From: Incurvaria masculella
Taxonomy: Eukaryota; Arthropoda; Insecta; Lepidoptera; Incurvariidae
DNA length: 64,000 nucleotides
Assembly: GCA_946894095.1 (NCBI GenBank)
Contig: OX335642.1
Coordinates: forward strand, 28,345,021 to 28,409,020
Direction: 5' to 3'
Shown: positions 10,538 through 21,542 of the stretch, piece after piece
Layout: each line of letters begins with the position of its first letter
How positions within the stretch are numbered: position 1 is the stretch's first letter
Translations under genes and position numbers: made by a program
Notes under the pieces: model-generated
What the model was told of the DNA's origin: nothing
The model's database searches: none
What the model saw: only the letters and a program-made list of their open reading frames with translations

Positions 10538-10830
10538 TTTTAGGGTTCCGTACCCAAATGGTGCCAACGGAACCCTATTACTAAGCCTCCGCTGTCCGTC
10601 CGTCCGTCCGTCTGTCACAGGGCTGTATCTCAGTAACCGTAATAGATAGACAGATGAAATTTTCAGAGTGTGTATTTATTTAGCCGCTATAACATTAAAT
10701 AGGTAAGATTATTTAATTTAATTTAATTTAATATAAGGGGGCCCCCCTTTACGTTCGTGATTTTTTGTATTCCATCTTTTACGATGGTACGGAACCCTTC
10801 GTGTGCGGGTCCGACTCGCACTTGGCTTTT
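10538..10830 (+). repeat. CCGT-type interspersed repeat, copy 1
   Basis: Starts TTTTTAGGGTTCCGTACCC, then GGAACCCTATTACTAAGCCT, CCGCTGTCCGTCCGTCCGTC, the CAGGGCTGTATCTCAGTAACC block, GCCGCTATAAC, ACGATGGTACGGAACCCTTC and the end CCGACTCGCACTTGGC. The same layout recurs about 12 times in this window. It is a familiar moth and butterfly repeat; no coding capacity. It also contains a (TTTAA)n run at about 10,706. Confidence 0.85.
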
Positions 10831-10935
10831 AAATGTTTTTAGAATACAGTCTGAAGAATATAATAAAACATTTGCACAAGTAGTATATTTTTGTAAAACG
10901 GAAATTAAACAAAGCTTTCAACTAAACGAAAGAGA

Positions 10936-10941
10936 TTTATT
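10936..10941 (-). terminator. HUS1 polyadenylation signal
   Basis: AATAAA on the minus strand, 18 bp downstream of the HUS1 stop codon, implying a very short 3' UTR. A second site further on is possible. Confidence 0.5.
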
Positions 10942-10958
10942 ACCTAACCTAACTTAGC

Positions 10959-11182
10959 TCAAGTGACAATCCCGGGTATGAAACATTGCAACTTAACACC
11001 TAACTCCGTCTCGAGACTCAGTATTACTATTTTCCTGTGAACTATACTGCACGTGCTCTCTCGGATGTTGGTTATTTGGTCAACGTTGAGGAACATTGAG
11101 AATTTCTTGGCGTCTATCCGACAGTAGCAGCCGTCGCTGTTGTTCTGGGTGGCTTCTTCGTCTTCAGAGTCCTCTTCTGGGG
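10959..11182 (-). CDS. HUS1: HUS1 exon 6 (C-terminus)
   Basis: The acceptor is TTTCAG. Phase 1 in, completing Ala; stop TGA at 10961-10959. Encodes an acidic linker, CYCRIDAKKFSMFLNVDQIT and the conserved IRESTCSIVHRK through FIPGIVT. Confidence 0.95.
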
Positions 11183-14100
11183 CTGAAACCAATTTTTATT
11201 GTCAATCAACATTTTTTTCATAGAAATAATTGTAATTACTAAACTCAGAAATAATTGGAATTACTAAAACTAAGAAATAATTGCAATTATTAAACTCGGA
11301 ATGAATTCAATCAATTACTAGATTCCGATATAATTGTATGCAATCACTAAACATTACTGGTGAGTACGCTCACCGGTGAAGGAGTGCAGGCGGAGGTCTC
11401 GGAAGCGAGTGCAGAGCTGCGCGGCGTCGGTGGTGATGCGCAGTGACAGCCGGCCCTCAGACGTAGCCGACACGCACAACTCCGCACAGAGACTCTTCAT
11501 GCGCTCCACGCTCGTGCGGACACTTTTCAATGGTGGCAGTTGGATGCAGATCTGTAGACCATCGAATCTATAACTATTATGCTATAACCACTGTGACGCT
11601 ACCAGTCAAAATGGTTGCCTGGCAGGGGTTTAGTTGCGCAACCATTTTTGTAAGGCAACCACCAAAATTACGTCGTGACCATTTTTTTCCAAGACATACT
11701 CTTTTCCTATGGGCATAATACAGCCTTCGAGGTCGAAGTAATCTTTTCTAGGTCCATTTAAAGTGAGCTGAATATTGGTGAGTTGACTCCGTGACCAGCA
11801 ACAACTACAAAAACACTTACATGCGTGCTTGGAATGTTGGGCTCATGGAAGTCTGCCCACATCTTGCGTGGTACCACTGAGACGTTTATGTCGTGGGTTA
11901 CGTGATGAGTCTCCATCCCGACGATGGTAGTGGTAGTGCTCGAGTTTAGCGGCTGAAACCAAAATCCTGCCATTTGAATGTCAGAGCAATCATTACATTT
12001 TAACTGAAGCTCTCACACACTTCTGATGTTACTAGACATGGATGGATCGTTGCAAGCTCAGTCGTCAAATGTGTCGCTTGTTTTTGGGCATGTACGGTAG
12101 TTTTGTCTGAATTCTATACACCGGAAATAGAGACAAATTTAAGATCTCTTTCTGTCATGCTGAAGTCAACCATAGAGTAAAAGGGACTTAGGAATTCCTT
12201 CTCTTTCCAGTGTATACAATTGAGAGGAAACGACCGTACTGCCTTAGACCAAGCATTTAACAAAAATCTTTTAGATATCCAACCAATCTCATGGACAAAT
12301 TGCAAACAATTTATAAAAATGTTAAATACTGGGCCGTGCTAGAGCAAGGTCACATATTAGATGCCGATTCGAACTTATTCTATGGGTAAAATGCATATAA
12401 TGAAAATGAGATGACAACATGCGAGGACCTTCCATTTATTTGAGCATTGCATTTCTTCCATTTACTTAATTGTATCCATCAGTCAATAAATTTTTGTAAT
12501 TTTTTTTTTTTTTGTGGAAGCATGATAAATTAATAAGTGATTAGTCACTTATTAATTTATCGTGCTACCCAGGCAACATTCTCGTAGAATCTAAAATAGG
12601 CAGACAGAATTTGAAACAGGACAGGTTCCGAACCATTAACTGAAGCAAGATTTTTTTTTTAAAGTGATCGCAATCGGTACTGACTTCATAGATTCTCGGG
12701 GATAGGTTCAGTTTTCAGATGAACATGAAACTTCTTTATATTATTTTTCTGGAATTGGCTATCCAGCGATAGTAGATTTTATAAATTTTCTATGAATAAA
12801 ACATGTTAGAAGCTTATGTAATCCACCCACTTCTGCCTGGAAGTGGGTGGATTATTAAACATGACTCTACTGTACACTCACCACTTCTATGTCAAGACTG
12901 AGGCAGGGGACTTGCTTCTTGGTAAGTTTGATCTTGATTGCTCTTGCCGATTTAAGTGTGGCGAGGCACTTTGCCAGTATTACTGGAAATTATAAAAGAA
13001 TGAATCAAGTTAAACCCTCAATGAATATCCTAAAAATTGCCATATATTTTAATTTTTATTGTTCTACCCATGATTAAAATCCAACTATTGTGTTCGCATA
13101 CAGGCACACTTTTTAGGCACTGTCCGGCAAATTGGCCTCGATCAGACGAAGAAGGAAAACGCCTTTTGAGGCCCCAAGTCAAACCGCCCGCCCGCAAAGT
13201 GCTTACTTGCTAGTGCGTACTTCCATCATAACTTCGTCACTCGACACGCATGCGCCATGAAATGCTAGAACCTGAGAAGTTTCACTTCTAACGCGCGAGG
13301 CAATTATCTGATACGTTGGAGTCACATTGCATGGCGTCGCGCCACTGGGACCTTAAATTAAAACAGGGTACGAAACTGTGAACTTTGGATTAAATATCCG
13401 CTGCTCTAACCAACTCAGACATTCAAATACTCACAAATCTTAAATTCCTCTGCATACATGTTGAAATAACAGCTGAAAACCTAATCGAAAGCAAACTAGA
13501 CAATCAAAACAACACACCTGGTGAGACCCCTAGGTATATATCAGGATGCTCATTATCCAACCCAACGCAGTGATACTCGGAGAAGAAGGCAGCCTGCGGT
13601 AGTACGCACCACAGCACGGGCGGCGCCGCTGCACTGTTCTCCTCAGACACAATCAGGTACAGGTGGGTCTCCGAGATACGAAGAACGCATTCTTTGGAGA
13701 GGCGGGACACGGTGGATACTATATCTGAAATAGGTGAAAAGTTGTTGTTTGATGCAGTACATTTTTAGAATAATGTAAAGAAGAATAGAGCCTATACACT
13801 GCCCGACAAGCCTCTTATCCGATGCCATTTGGTTGTTTTGAGTATGAAGAAACAAATTGAGGTTTAGGTACGTAATAAACAATGTTTTTTTACACTGTAA
13901 TGATATTGTTTATTACAAACCTGAGCCTTCAATTCTTGGTACTTGACATATAACCATTAAAATTATTACACAATGTTTGATTGTTATGCATAGTCTTAAG
14001 TTATCTAATATCCTTTAAGACTGATTACGATGCTTAGTTTTAAGTAACTTAATGTTTCTTGGTACCTTTTAATATCGTTTTCTAATATTAAGGTTAGCTG

Positions 14101-14871
14101 TTTGTAAATATTTAGATTGCTTTTGGTAATAAGCTCGCCTCTTGCATCCTATTTACTAATAGTGTTAAGCAATTAAGGATATTTTCGATTAATTTCACAT
14201 TTTTCATTTCATTTTCAATTCAAAGATAGAATTAAGAAATTGGGTAGCACTATAATAGTCTACTGGAATAGTGTTTTGCTGAGCCTAGTTTCGCGAGGTC
14301 GACCGCCTAATGCATCAGGCTGTTTTGAGCCATTTGGTCCATATGACAAAGTCATCTACTTACATTTTTATGAAAGTGAGGATTATGTTTTGGCATACAC
14401 CTACACCTACAGGTATCCTACATTAGTTGATTATTTTTATTAGGCTAGGCAGAGAGGAAGCAGAGCGCCAGGGTTCTAGTTCTCGTAGTAGATACCTACT
14501 AGTTCATTTGAAACCATTTTCTGGACTTCCACTAATTGTCTGAAATAACGTAATTATATTACATTACAATGTAATAGTAATTTCGGCTTAGGTGTACCAC
14601 ATAGTGAGGTGTACCAGTGTAGTATGGTCACTTATTTATGTCATTGCACATGAAAGATTAATAATTGCCTCTTTAATTTAAGCTAATAATAAAGTCCCTT
14701 TCATGTAAGGTCGAAGTCAATAATATAACTAATTTGTCTCTATTTCCGTGGTGACATGAAAATATGTGACTGGACAGCACGAATTTAGTTAAGAGCTAAA
14801 TAAATTAATATATACCAACTGTTGAATTCGCGCATGTGTGTTGGTTCATTCATCACAGCACGGAACTTCAT
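10959..14871 (-). CDS. HUS1: HUS1 checkpoint clamp component (complete, 6 exons)
   Basis: Exons in transcript order: 14871-14820, 13724-13518, 12982-12882, 11952-11821, 11551-11374, 11182-10959. I checked all splice sites and phases; the CDS is 894 nt, 297 residues, against about 280 in human. Hallmarks in order: N-terminal MKFRAVMNEPTHMREFN; LSKECVLRISETHLYLI; FFSEYHCVGL; ARAIKIKLTKKQVPCLSL; the conserved HHVTHDINVSVVPRKMW; MKSLCAELCV; and C-terminal STCSIVHRKIV and LQCFIPGIV. In the known family HUS1 folds as two PCNA-like domains and forms the RAD9-RAD1-HUS1 ring loaded at damaged DNA to activate ATR. An acidic insert (PEEDSEDEEATQNNSD) precedes the last domain segment. The gene converges on Nup62. 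Confidence 0.97.
11222..11345 (+). repeat. Imperfect ~26-bp tandem repeat in HUS1 intron
   Basis: Units AGAAATAATTG.AATTACTAAA.. repeat about four times, with the last diverged. Confidence 0.75.
11374..11551 (-). CDS. HUS1: HUS1 exon 5
   Basis: The acceptor is CTACAG; the donor is GTGAGC. Encodes ICIQLPPLKSVRTSVERMKS then LCAELCVSATSEGRLSLRIT and a tail ending RLHSFT. Phase 0 in, 1 out. Confidence 0.95.
11821..11952 (-). CDS. HUS1: HUS1 exon 4
   Basis: The acceptor is TTTCAG; the donor is GTAAGT. 44 codons, phase 0 to 0. Encodes the signature VTHDINVSVVPRKMWADFHE with EPNIP following. Confidence 0.95.
12520..12565 (+). repeat. Near-perfect 21-bp hairpin in HUS1 intron
   Basis: Arms 12520-12540 and 12545-12565 match at 20 of 21 positions around a TTAG loop. 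Preceded by a 13-base T run. Could be a miniature fold-back element. Confidence 0.85.
12819..12854 (+). repeat. Perfect 15-bp hairpin near HUS1 exon 3 donor
   Basis: Arms 12819-12833 and 12840-12854 are exact inverted copies around TGCCTG. It lies in the intron 28 bp past the exon 3 donor (transcript sense). Confidence 0.85.
12882..12982 (-). CDS. HUS1: HUS1 exon 3
   Basis: The acceptor is TTTCCAG; the donor is GTGAGT. Encodes ILAKCLATLKSARAIKIKLT then KKQVPCLSLDIEV, matching the HUS1 interdomain region. Phase 1 in (Val), 0 out. Confidence 0.93.
13518..13724 (-). CDS. HUS1: HUS1 exon 2
   Basis: The acceptor is CCTATTTCAG; the donor is GTGTGT. Encodes IVSTVSRLSKECVLRISETH, LYLIVSEENSAAAPPVLWCV and FFSEYHCVGLDNEHPDIYLG. 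Enters after one base of exon 1. Confidence 0.95.
13955..14200 (+). mobile_element. LINE 3' UTR fragment in HUS1 intron 1
   Basis: CTTAAGTTATCTAATAT, CTTAGTTTTAAGTAACTTAATG and TCTAATATTAAGGTTAGCTG match in order the region downstream of the LINE ORF at 45,156 (seen there on the opposite strand). A 5'-truncated insertion of the same family. Confidence 0.7.
14820..14871 (-). CDS. HUS1: HUS1 exon 1 (start codon)
   Basis: ATG at 14871-14869, context GCAAG-ATG. 17 codons MKFRAVMNEPTHMREFN plus one base. MKFR at the start is the invariant beginning of HUS1. The donor that keeps frame is A|GTTGGT, weak at +3 to +5, giving Asn at the junction. Confidence 0.88.
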
Positions 14872-15039
14872 CTTGCCACAACATCCAAGATCACCTTTAC
14901 TGGAAAATCCGTCGCCAATTAGATGGTGGGCAATGGATGGATGTACTATTCGAAAGAAAATTGTACGCGGGAAAAGAGCCCAACAACTTTTTTCTTCTTG
15001 GCAGGCACAGAAAACAATAACTTTACTATGACAGACTGA

Positions 15040-15590
15040 AGGTTTGTTCGGGCAAATGTGATTCCATCCCGCCCCGTACTGTCAATTACAGAACAGAATG
15101 AGGCGGAACGGCTCAGAATATCTACTCAGGAAAGGGAAAACGAGTTATTCACAGAAGAAAGTGAAAACAATCAAATGTTATGTTAGTGTCGTCGCACTCT
15201 AATTATAATGATTAGAAAGGGACAACATTATGATGCCTCATGGCTGTCATTTCATGAGTACGAATACGTTGTGACTCGCCGATGACACGCAGGTGAGAAT
15301 CTCATGAACAGAGCAATCCTCCACCTTGACATTACACAAACCAAAATCCTTCTAATTTCATCTGGCAAATTCAAAGCAATTTCCATCCAAATTTACAAAA
15401 TTTATCCAAACATAAAATATTCAACTCGAAATGACGTAACTGTAGGCGAGTTGATGACCCACGTTCATGTGGCAGTTGACAGATCTTGCTCCGGTTCCAT
15501 GTTTCACCTCAGCGAAGTGGAGCATATATACCATAACCTAATCATATATCTACTCTGGAAAGTGAAAACGTGTTGTCACAGATGAAACCG
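15040..15590 (+). repeat. Unclassified interspersed repeat (shared with 43,960)
   Basis: GAATGAGGCGGAACGGCTC, AATCCTTCTAATTTCA and TGTAGGCGAGTTG align in order with 43,960-44,300. It includes a block (15,187-15,302: GACAACATTATGATG..CTGTCATTTCATGAGTACGA..GGTGAGAATCTCATGA) that recurs at 15,845 and, in part, 17,846. Confidence 0.6.
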
Positions 15591-15805
15591 GGTTGGTACC
15601 ATCGCATTGGATGAAAAGATGGTCGAAGCGGCAATGAACAATTGTCCGTGTTTTCCATCCAGTTCAATGTAGCCGTGCTCATAAAGGGAAGGTCCTGGCA
15701 CGGCACCTAATTTCTTCGGGAATGTGGTGTATTGGGCTAATATCATTAAGGTAGTTTTGTGGTATTAGTCATCCATGTCAGGTCGCATGAAAAAATAATC
15801 GCAGA
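15590..15805 (+). mobile_element. SINE body, 5'-truncated (family S)
   Basis: GGTTGGTACCATCGCATTGG, TCCAGTTCAATGTAGCCGTG, GGTCCTGGCACGGCACC and the ATCCATGTCAGGTCGCATGA tail. Inserted within the duplicated 15.2/15.85 kb repeat blocks. Confidence 0.85.
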
Positions 15806-15844
15806 CAAGCTCGCCAGTCTTCAATCCACCCTCGCTTCAACGAG

Positions 15845-16330
15845 TCGCGCTCACTCTAATTAGAATAATTAGAAAGGGACAACACTAGGATGAATCGTAG
15901 CTGTCATTTCATGAGTACGAAATGGTTGTGACTCTCCGGTGACTCACAGGTGAGAATCTCATGAGTAGACCCCCAGCGGGGACGTTGAGCTGCGCTGTGG
16001 CGCACCGTATCTTGCGCAAGCTCAAACTCGGCGTGTATTCAGACTGGGCAAAAAGTTAGGTCCCAACTATAGGGTCCTTAATGTTGATTTGTAAGGCAGG
16101 TGAAGTTTTCACACGAGTAGCTGTTATCCTCGATATAGCGAGCGATATTTAAAAATATGTGTACCTAATTTTTTTCATTAAGAAAGATGACAGTTACTCT
16201 TGTTCGCTGAGTACGTATTGGCCGGTTGGCTGTGAACAAAGAACCGGGGAGAATTATGAGATTCTCACTTGTAAATCACACAATGCTCTTGTACTCTTGA
16301 AATGACAGTCCCGAAGAAAGGACATTGCCG
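15845..16330 (+). repeat. Repeat with inverted end blocks
   Basis: CTGTCATTTCATGAGTACGA..GAGAATCTCATGAG at about 15,900-15,970 is mirrored by GAGATTCTCACTTGTAAATCAC..GTACTCTTGAAATGACAG at about 16,256-16,312, giving imperfect terminal inverted repeats about 55 bp long around a 290-bp core. Confidence 0.5.
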
Positions 16331-16579
16331 ATTTTACTGTGTCAGAAAAGCACTACGACTTAAACGAGACCGTATCAACCAAACGTATGTTCATTCCTCA
16401 CATGTTTACATATAAGAAAATTATTTACTTTGCTTTTACAGCAGGAATAACCTGTCAGACACTTTTTAAAATGCATAATTGAGACAGTATTAATTAGATA
16501 TTCTTTGATTGAGGTTAGTCTTGTGAAATGTTACTTTTCTGTGTCTTTCTCCCCACGGAAAGGCCAGGACTTTCAGCAT

Positions 16580-17005
16580 ATTACTTATTATGCTACCTTT
16601 GTACAGTCAAAATACTGCAGCCCTTTAAAATAATTCAGTGGGCAGATTAGACTTTAAATTATAAACAAAAAGACATGTTTTTGATAAACAAGTAAATATA
16701 TAATTAATTTTTTTTTTTTAATTTTGCCGAATTCCTTAAATTCAATTATAATTATCTAAATAAATTTAAATATTTTTAAATTTTATATACTAATTATATA
16801 ATTATTATAATATTTTAAAAAATCATTTTCATAATTTTTTTATAATTTATTTTATATAATTAAATTTTATTATTAACTTATTATTTATAATAAAATATAA
16901 ATTGTAAATAATATAAATTTTAATTTTTTGAATAAAAAATCAAAATTTATAAAATTCAACAAAAAATTCATAAAAAAAAAATATTTTATTTACAAAAGGC
17001 ATTTA
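16580..17005 (-). pseudogene. NUMT: nuclear copy of mitochondrial 16S rRNA (rrnL)
   Basis: The plus strand reads TATGCTACCTTTGTACAGTC, AAAATACTGCAGCC, CAGTGGGCAGATTAGACTTT and ACATGTTTTTGATAAACA. This is the antisense of the insect 16S rRNA core, including the standard 16Sar primer site. After TTTGCCGAATTCCTT the DNA becomes extremely AT-rich, as insect rrnL does. Flanks are nuclear repeats. Outer edges are uncertain by tens of bases. Confidence 0.88.
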
Positions 17006-17224
17006 AGTTAAATTATAATTAAAATAGTAGTTGACGAATAATTACAAACGTGTATGTTTGTAGATGAAGCTAAAAAAGTATGCCACGATCGAACAGTATG
17101 GCTGTAAACCCTAAAATAAATTGATCTGGATGATAACCTTTTCCTTCAACCTTTCCATATTATAGCGATAGCAGCGCCAGTCGATTCTCCGTAAAGTATT
17201 GAACACGTATTGAGCGATTTATAC

Positions 17225-17405
17225 ATGCAACGCGATTCAGATAAGAATAGGACGGGGCTCGTGACTATCTTCACTCGAATTCACGAGGAAAAGTACGCAG
17301 CAATACCGCGGCAAAGTACTGACGTCTGTGAAGTGAAGTGAGGGTTTTAGCAGTTTGACATTCACAATGGCGGTGGTCCTATCCTATTCTTATTTGAATC
17401 GCATT
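17225..17405 (+). repeat. Imperfect inverted repeat
   Basis: ACGCGATTCAGATAAGAATAGGA at about 17,229 is mirrored by TCCTATTCTTATTTGAATCGC at about 17,382, with a spacer of about 130 bp. Possible MITE remnant. Confidence 0.5.
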
Positions 17406-17432
17406 GAACATTCAATCTGTCATGATGACACC

Positions 17433-17493
17433 ATGTCGCAGTTGGAGCTGCCAGATATTGGTATAGAAAATAGACCAAAACTAAACCGGAAAG
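17433..17493 (+). CDS. Weak candidate first coding exon
   Basis: ATG after ACACC opens MSQLELPDIGIENRPKLNRK and runs into a GTAATG donor in phase 1. I do not recognise the protein. It is short, stands alone and could be chance; no partner exon was found downstream. Confidence 0.2.
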
Positions 17494-17499
17494 GTAATG

Positions 17500-20041
17500 A
17501 TTAAATATTTTATTAGTAACATAATTCATTTTACTACATACGGAATGTATTTAGTTTAGATTTTTATTGCAGATTAACGACTGTGAAATTAATGATTTGG
17601 CTGAAATCACAAGATATAATTAAAATGTCGTTATTACAGCTTATTACATCGAAAATACGCAAAACTGAGAAAAACATTTGAAAACTCTTTAAAAATACAA
17701 ATTATTGTCCGCTGAGAGTTTCATTGTTTAGTATTAATATATTTTTTTTATTTTAATTCTCAATCACATGCTTCCCTAATGGTCGTGGTCATGGTCAATG
17801 TACTCTTTAATGCGATTTTAATTTCGACAATGTCCTTTCTAGCACTCACCAGTGACTCACAGGTGATAACTCATGAGTAGACCCGCTGGTCTGTGGCCGC
17901 GAAGCAACAAATCACAGACAAAACAATTTACTAAAACGACGCACACGTCACAATTTTTCAATTGTGTCACAAGTCTAATAATATGTATGTGATCATAGCT
18001 GATTTTAGTGTTGGTTTCTAAGAGAAAAGCGAAGTCGGCCATAGCATGCCATAGCATGACTGACAAATTACTTTGTCTATTTCAGGCAGCTCTTGCGAAA
18101 TAATTTTGATATCGTGTCTTTAGCCATTTCATAACTAACAACTAAGTAGGAATTCAATATAGTTAGAATTATATAATCTCTGAATTTACATATCCATTAA
18201 ACGAGATTTTTATTAAAATAACGATTACGTTGTATATTTTTGGCATCGAGATTGCTAAGGTGTCGTAAAAGAGTTTAAATTTAAAAGTACAGTAAAATCT
18301 GTTTGGATTTCACTATGAAACGTCTTCACTGAAAAAGGGCTTCATATAAATCAACACATTATGCTTGCGCTATTTTAAAAAATCCTTCTCAGAATTGTCG
18401 TTCGTGTCATTGTCTATGATATCGTATTAGTATCCAACTGAAGCACATCAAGAAAAAGCTTATGACTTTACAAATAGCCAACAGATAGCGCTATGGTCAC
18501 GTTTATATAGCTTGATTCAATTGTGCCTTCTTGCTTCCACACGCAATATTTTCAATGAGTTATGCGAGATAGAAAATAGTATGTGTGTTCAAAGTAACGT
18601 TTGCTTCGTGGTTATACCTACGTGACGATTTTCTATTTATTTACTTTAATTTATTGGGTGTTAATTCTTGAAAGTTATCTTGAGTAATTATTGTTTTACA
18701 AATGATTTTAACAAAGTATAATATCCATTCTAAACACAACAGTTCCGTTACATAGACCACCATCGCCGCACAACAAAAAGGTAACAGTGACTACGACCGA
18801 TCGATAATGGCCGTTGGGTTGGTCTCTGGCGGTTGCACTTCCTCACCTCGCTTCTAGTACATTCTTCCGCTGCAGTTTTTATAAATATAGTTTCAATCAC
18901 TTAAAATAACTGGAATTTATGAGAGATCACTTTATTTGTGCCAATTTTGTCCTGTAACTGCGTTGCACTCCTATCGCCATGCTCTGTCGAGTACTAGTAA
19001 TGTCGTTGCTCGTGCGTTAACGAACACATTCGAAATTCAATTTTTTGAAAAATATTCGTTGGTCGACTGTCAAATGTTGCAGACGGGGGAGGTGTTTTGC
19101 CAAAGAAAGCAATAATGCAGTAGGTAAAAACTAAACTGATAAAAGGCAGCGGCTGTTTGTTCAATGCCATTTATCGAGGCTGCGAGGTTATGCAACAAAC
19201 ACATTTAGCCCAGCTCACCGAGCAGAAAATCGAGACTGTCTTTAAATTGCTTTTAAGCGTAATGGTATTCTAATTGGTTACACAAATAATTTTCGTTTTC
19301 TTATTGGTGATCGTAGGAAAATTTGTTATCTATAGTTATGTTTGCTTCTGTAGTTATTTGGAACGGATAACTAGGTCAAGCAAAGTTTAGGGCTTTGGTT
19401 TACTTTTGTTAAATGTAAAATATACAAATATTTTTACTTTCATTTCAACATTGAATCGGGGGGTCAGTTCGCTTACATTAGTAAAAAGTACCTGGTTGGT
19501 TTGCAACTTCTTGTATACCGATTGTCTAGATATCTCAATAGATGGCGCTGCGAAAGAGCGCGAATTTCAAAAATAATTAGGAGCTACGTTTTTGAGAGAA
19601 TTTACTTCCTGATTAGGTCATCGCGAGGTCTTTTTGTGGCCTCGAAGATTTACCTGTCGGCAGTGTCTCGTTTTCGTCAGTTTTTCGGGCACGCGAGTAG
19701 CTATCCCATTTCTGTTGGGAAATTGCACGGACGCATCGAAACAAGTGACGACCCTATTTATTGTCATCTAGCTATTACTAAGCACAGCCGCAGTACCTAT
19801 GTAGCGGGTTCCGTCACGATGTTTTCCTTTACTGTCAGCATTCGCAGTTTGCAGGGCGTTTCAGAAACACACCAAAATGGTCTTCTGACTTGAACTAAAT
19901 GTATGGTAACGTTAAACTAATATTAACATTTTTAATTGTGCTATGAACATCGATATAATCTATGCTATGAATATTCTTCTAATATTGAGATTTTCTTGTT
20001 TCCGAAGGTTCTGCAACCTATTTCGTAACGCCTGATCGCAA
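17500..20041. other. Intergenic, no recognisable gene
   Basis: AT-rich, with scattered short repeats (for example the CACTCACCAGTGACTCACAGGTGATAACTCATGAG block at 17,846). The 130-codon open frame at 19,501-19,893 has no recognisable domain. Confidence 0.5.
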
Positions 20042-20591
20042 TTAAGGTGGCCCAACCCGGCGGCCTCAACTCATTTGCGGGCACGATACAAAACCGTGCT
20101 GTTGCGCTCTGGGACCTTCTCTGTTTCTAAGAATAAGACAGGCTCCGTGATGAGGAAGATGCAACCTGTCCACAAAAAAGACAATGTGCATAGTGTATGA
20201 TTTGGTAAAATTTACGAAAATTTTTATTTCAAAACGACTTATAGCTAAAAGTAAACCACGACCGCTGTATTCAAAAATCTAACAAAAACCAAATAGATTC
20301 TAAATCTTGCTTAAATAAGCTATGTCTGATGACTAATATTTTTAAGATGTTCTTACTTTATCATTGCGTAATCCACCTCCAAAGTTATTGTATAAAACGC
20401 GCGAAAAATCTGAACTTTCGGACGTTATAACTTGGAAACCAAACCCAATTTTACAATGCCAATGGTCATCAGACATCTAGTTCAATCAAATAAAGCTATT
20501 TTGAGCAAAATTTTGGATCTCTGACAAGAAATATAGGCGTGATCTTCTTTCCCCTTTTGTATGGGGAGATGAGCGGGTTGGGCCACCTTAA
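20042..20591 (+). mobile_element. TTAA-flanked MITE, copy 2
   Basis: TTAAGGTGGCCCAACCCGG at the left, GGGTTGGGCCACCTTAA at the right. Interior as in copy 1. Its right TTAA is also the left TTAA of copy 3. Confidence 0.9.
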
Positions 20592-21155
20592 GGTGGCCCA
20601 ACCCGGCGCGGCGGCGCGCCTAACTCATTCGCGGGCACGGTACAAAACCGTGCTGTTGCGCTCTGGGACCTTCTCTGTTTCAAATAATAAGACAGGCTCC
20701 GTGATGAGGAAGATGCAACATGTCCACAAAAAAGACAATGTGCATAGTGTATGATTTGGTAAGATTTACGAAGATTTTAATTTCAAAACGACTTATAGCT
20801 AAAAGTAAACCACTACCGCTGTAGTAAAGAATCTAACAAAAACCAAATAGATTATAAATCTTGATTAAATAAGCTATTTCTGAAGTCTAATCTTTTGTCT
20901 AATCTAATGTTCTTACTTTATCATTGCGTAGGTAATCCACCTCCAAAGTTATTGTATAAAACGCGCGAAAAATGCAAACTTTCGGACCTTATAACTTAGA
21001 AACCAAACACAATTTTACAATGCCAATGGTCATCAGACATCTAGTTCGATCAACTTAAGCTATTTTCAGCAAAATTTTGGATCTCTGACAAGAAATATGG
21101 GCGTGATCTTCTTTCCCCTTTTGTATGGGGAGATGAGCGGGATGGGCCACCTTAA
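20588..21155 (+). mobile_element. TTAA-flanked MITE, copy 3 (abuts copy 2)
   Basis: Same orientation as copy 2 and joined through one shared TTAA (CCACCTTAAGGTGG). Right end CGGGATGGGCCACCTTAA. Confidence 0.9.
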
Positions 21156-21230
21156 CGAATTCAAACAGAAAGAAGCTGTGCACACTGCTGTACCTAAAGT
21201 CTTGTTTAGGTTTTTACTGTTCGACATCGT

Positions 21231-21542
21231 TTTTAGGGTTCCGTACCCAAAGGGTGAAAACGGAACCCTATTACTAAGCCTCCGCTGTCCGTCCGTCCGT
21301 CCGTCCGTCCGTCCGTCTGTCCGTCTGTCACAGGGCTGTATCTCAGTAACCGTAACAGGTAGACAGCTGAAATTTTCACAGAGTGTGTATTTATTTTGCC
21401 GCTACAATAAAAAATATGTAAGATAAAAAAATAATTAAAATTAAAGGGGGCTCTCATACAAAAAACGTGTTTTTTTTGTTTTTTTTTTACGATGGTACGG
21501 AAACCTTCGTGAGCGAGTCCGACTCGCACTTGGCCGGTTTTT
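21231..21542 (+). repeat. CCGT-type interspersed repeat, copy 2
   Basis: Complete, from TTTTAGGGTTCCGTACCCA to GACTCGCACTTGGCCGGTTT, with the longest (CCGT)n tract near 21,288-21,330. Confidence 0.9.

Noticed and set aside
19501..19893. 130-codon plus-strand open frame
   Set aside because: No recognisable domain, no splice or UTR context, located in AT-rich intergenic DNA; likely chance.
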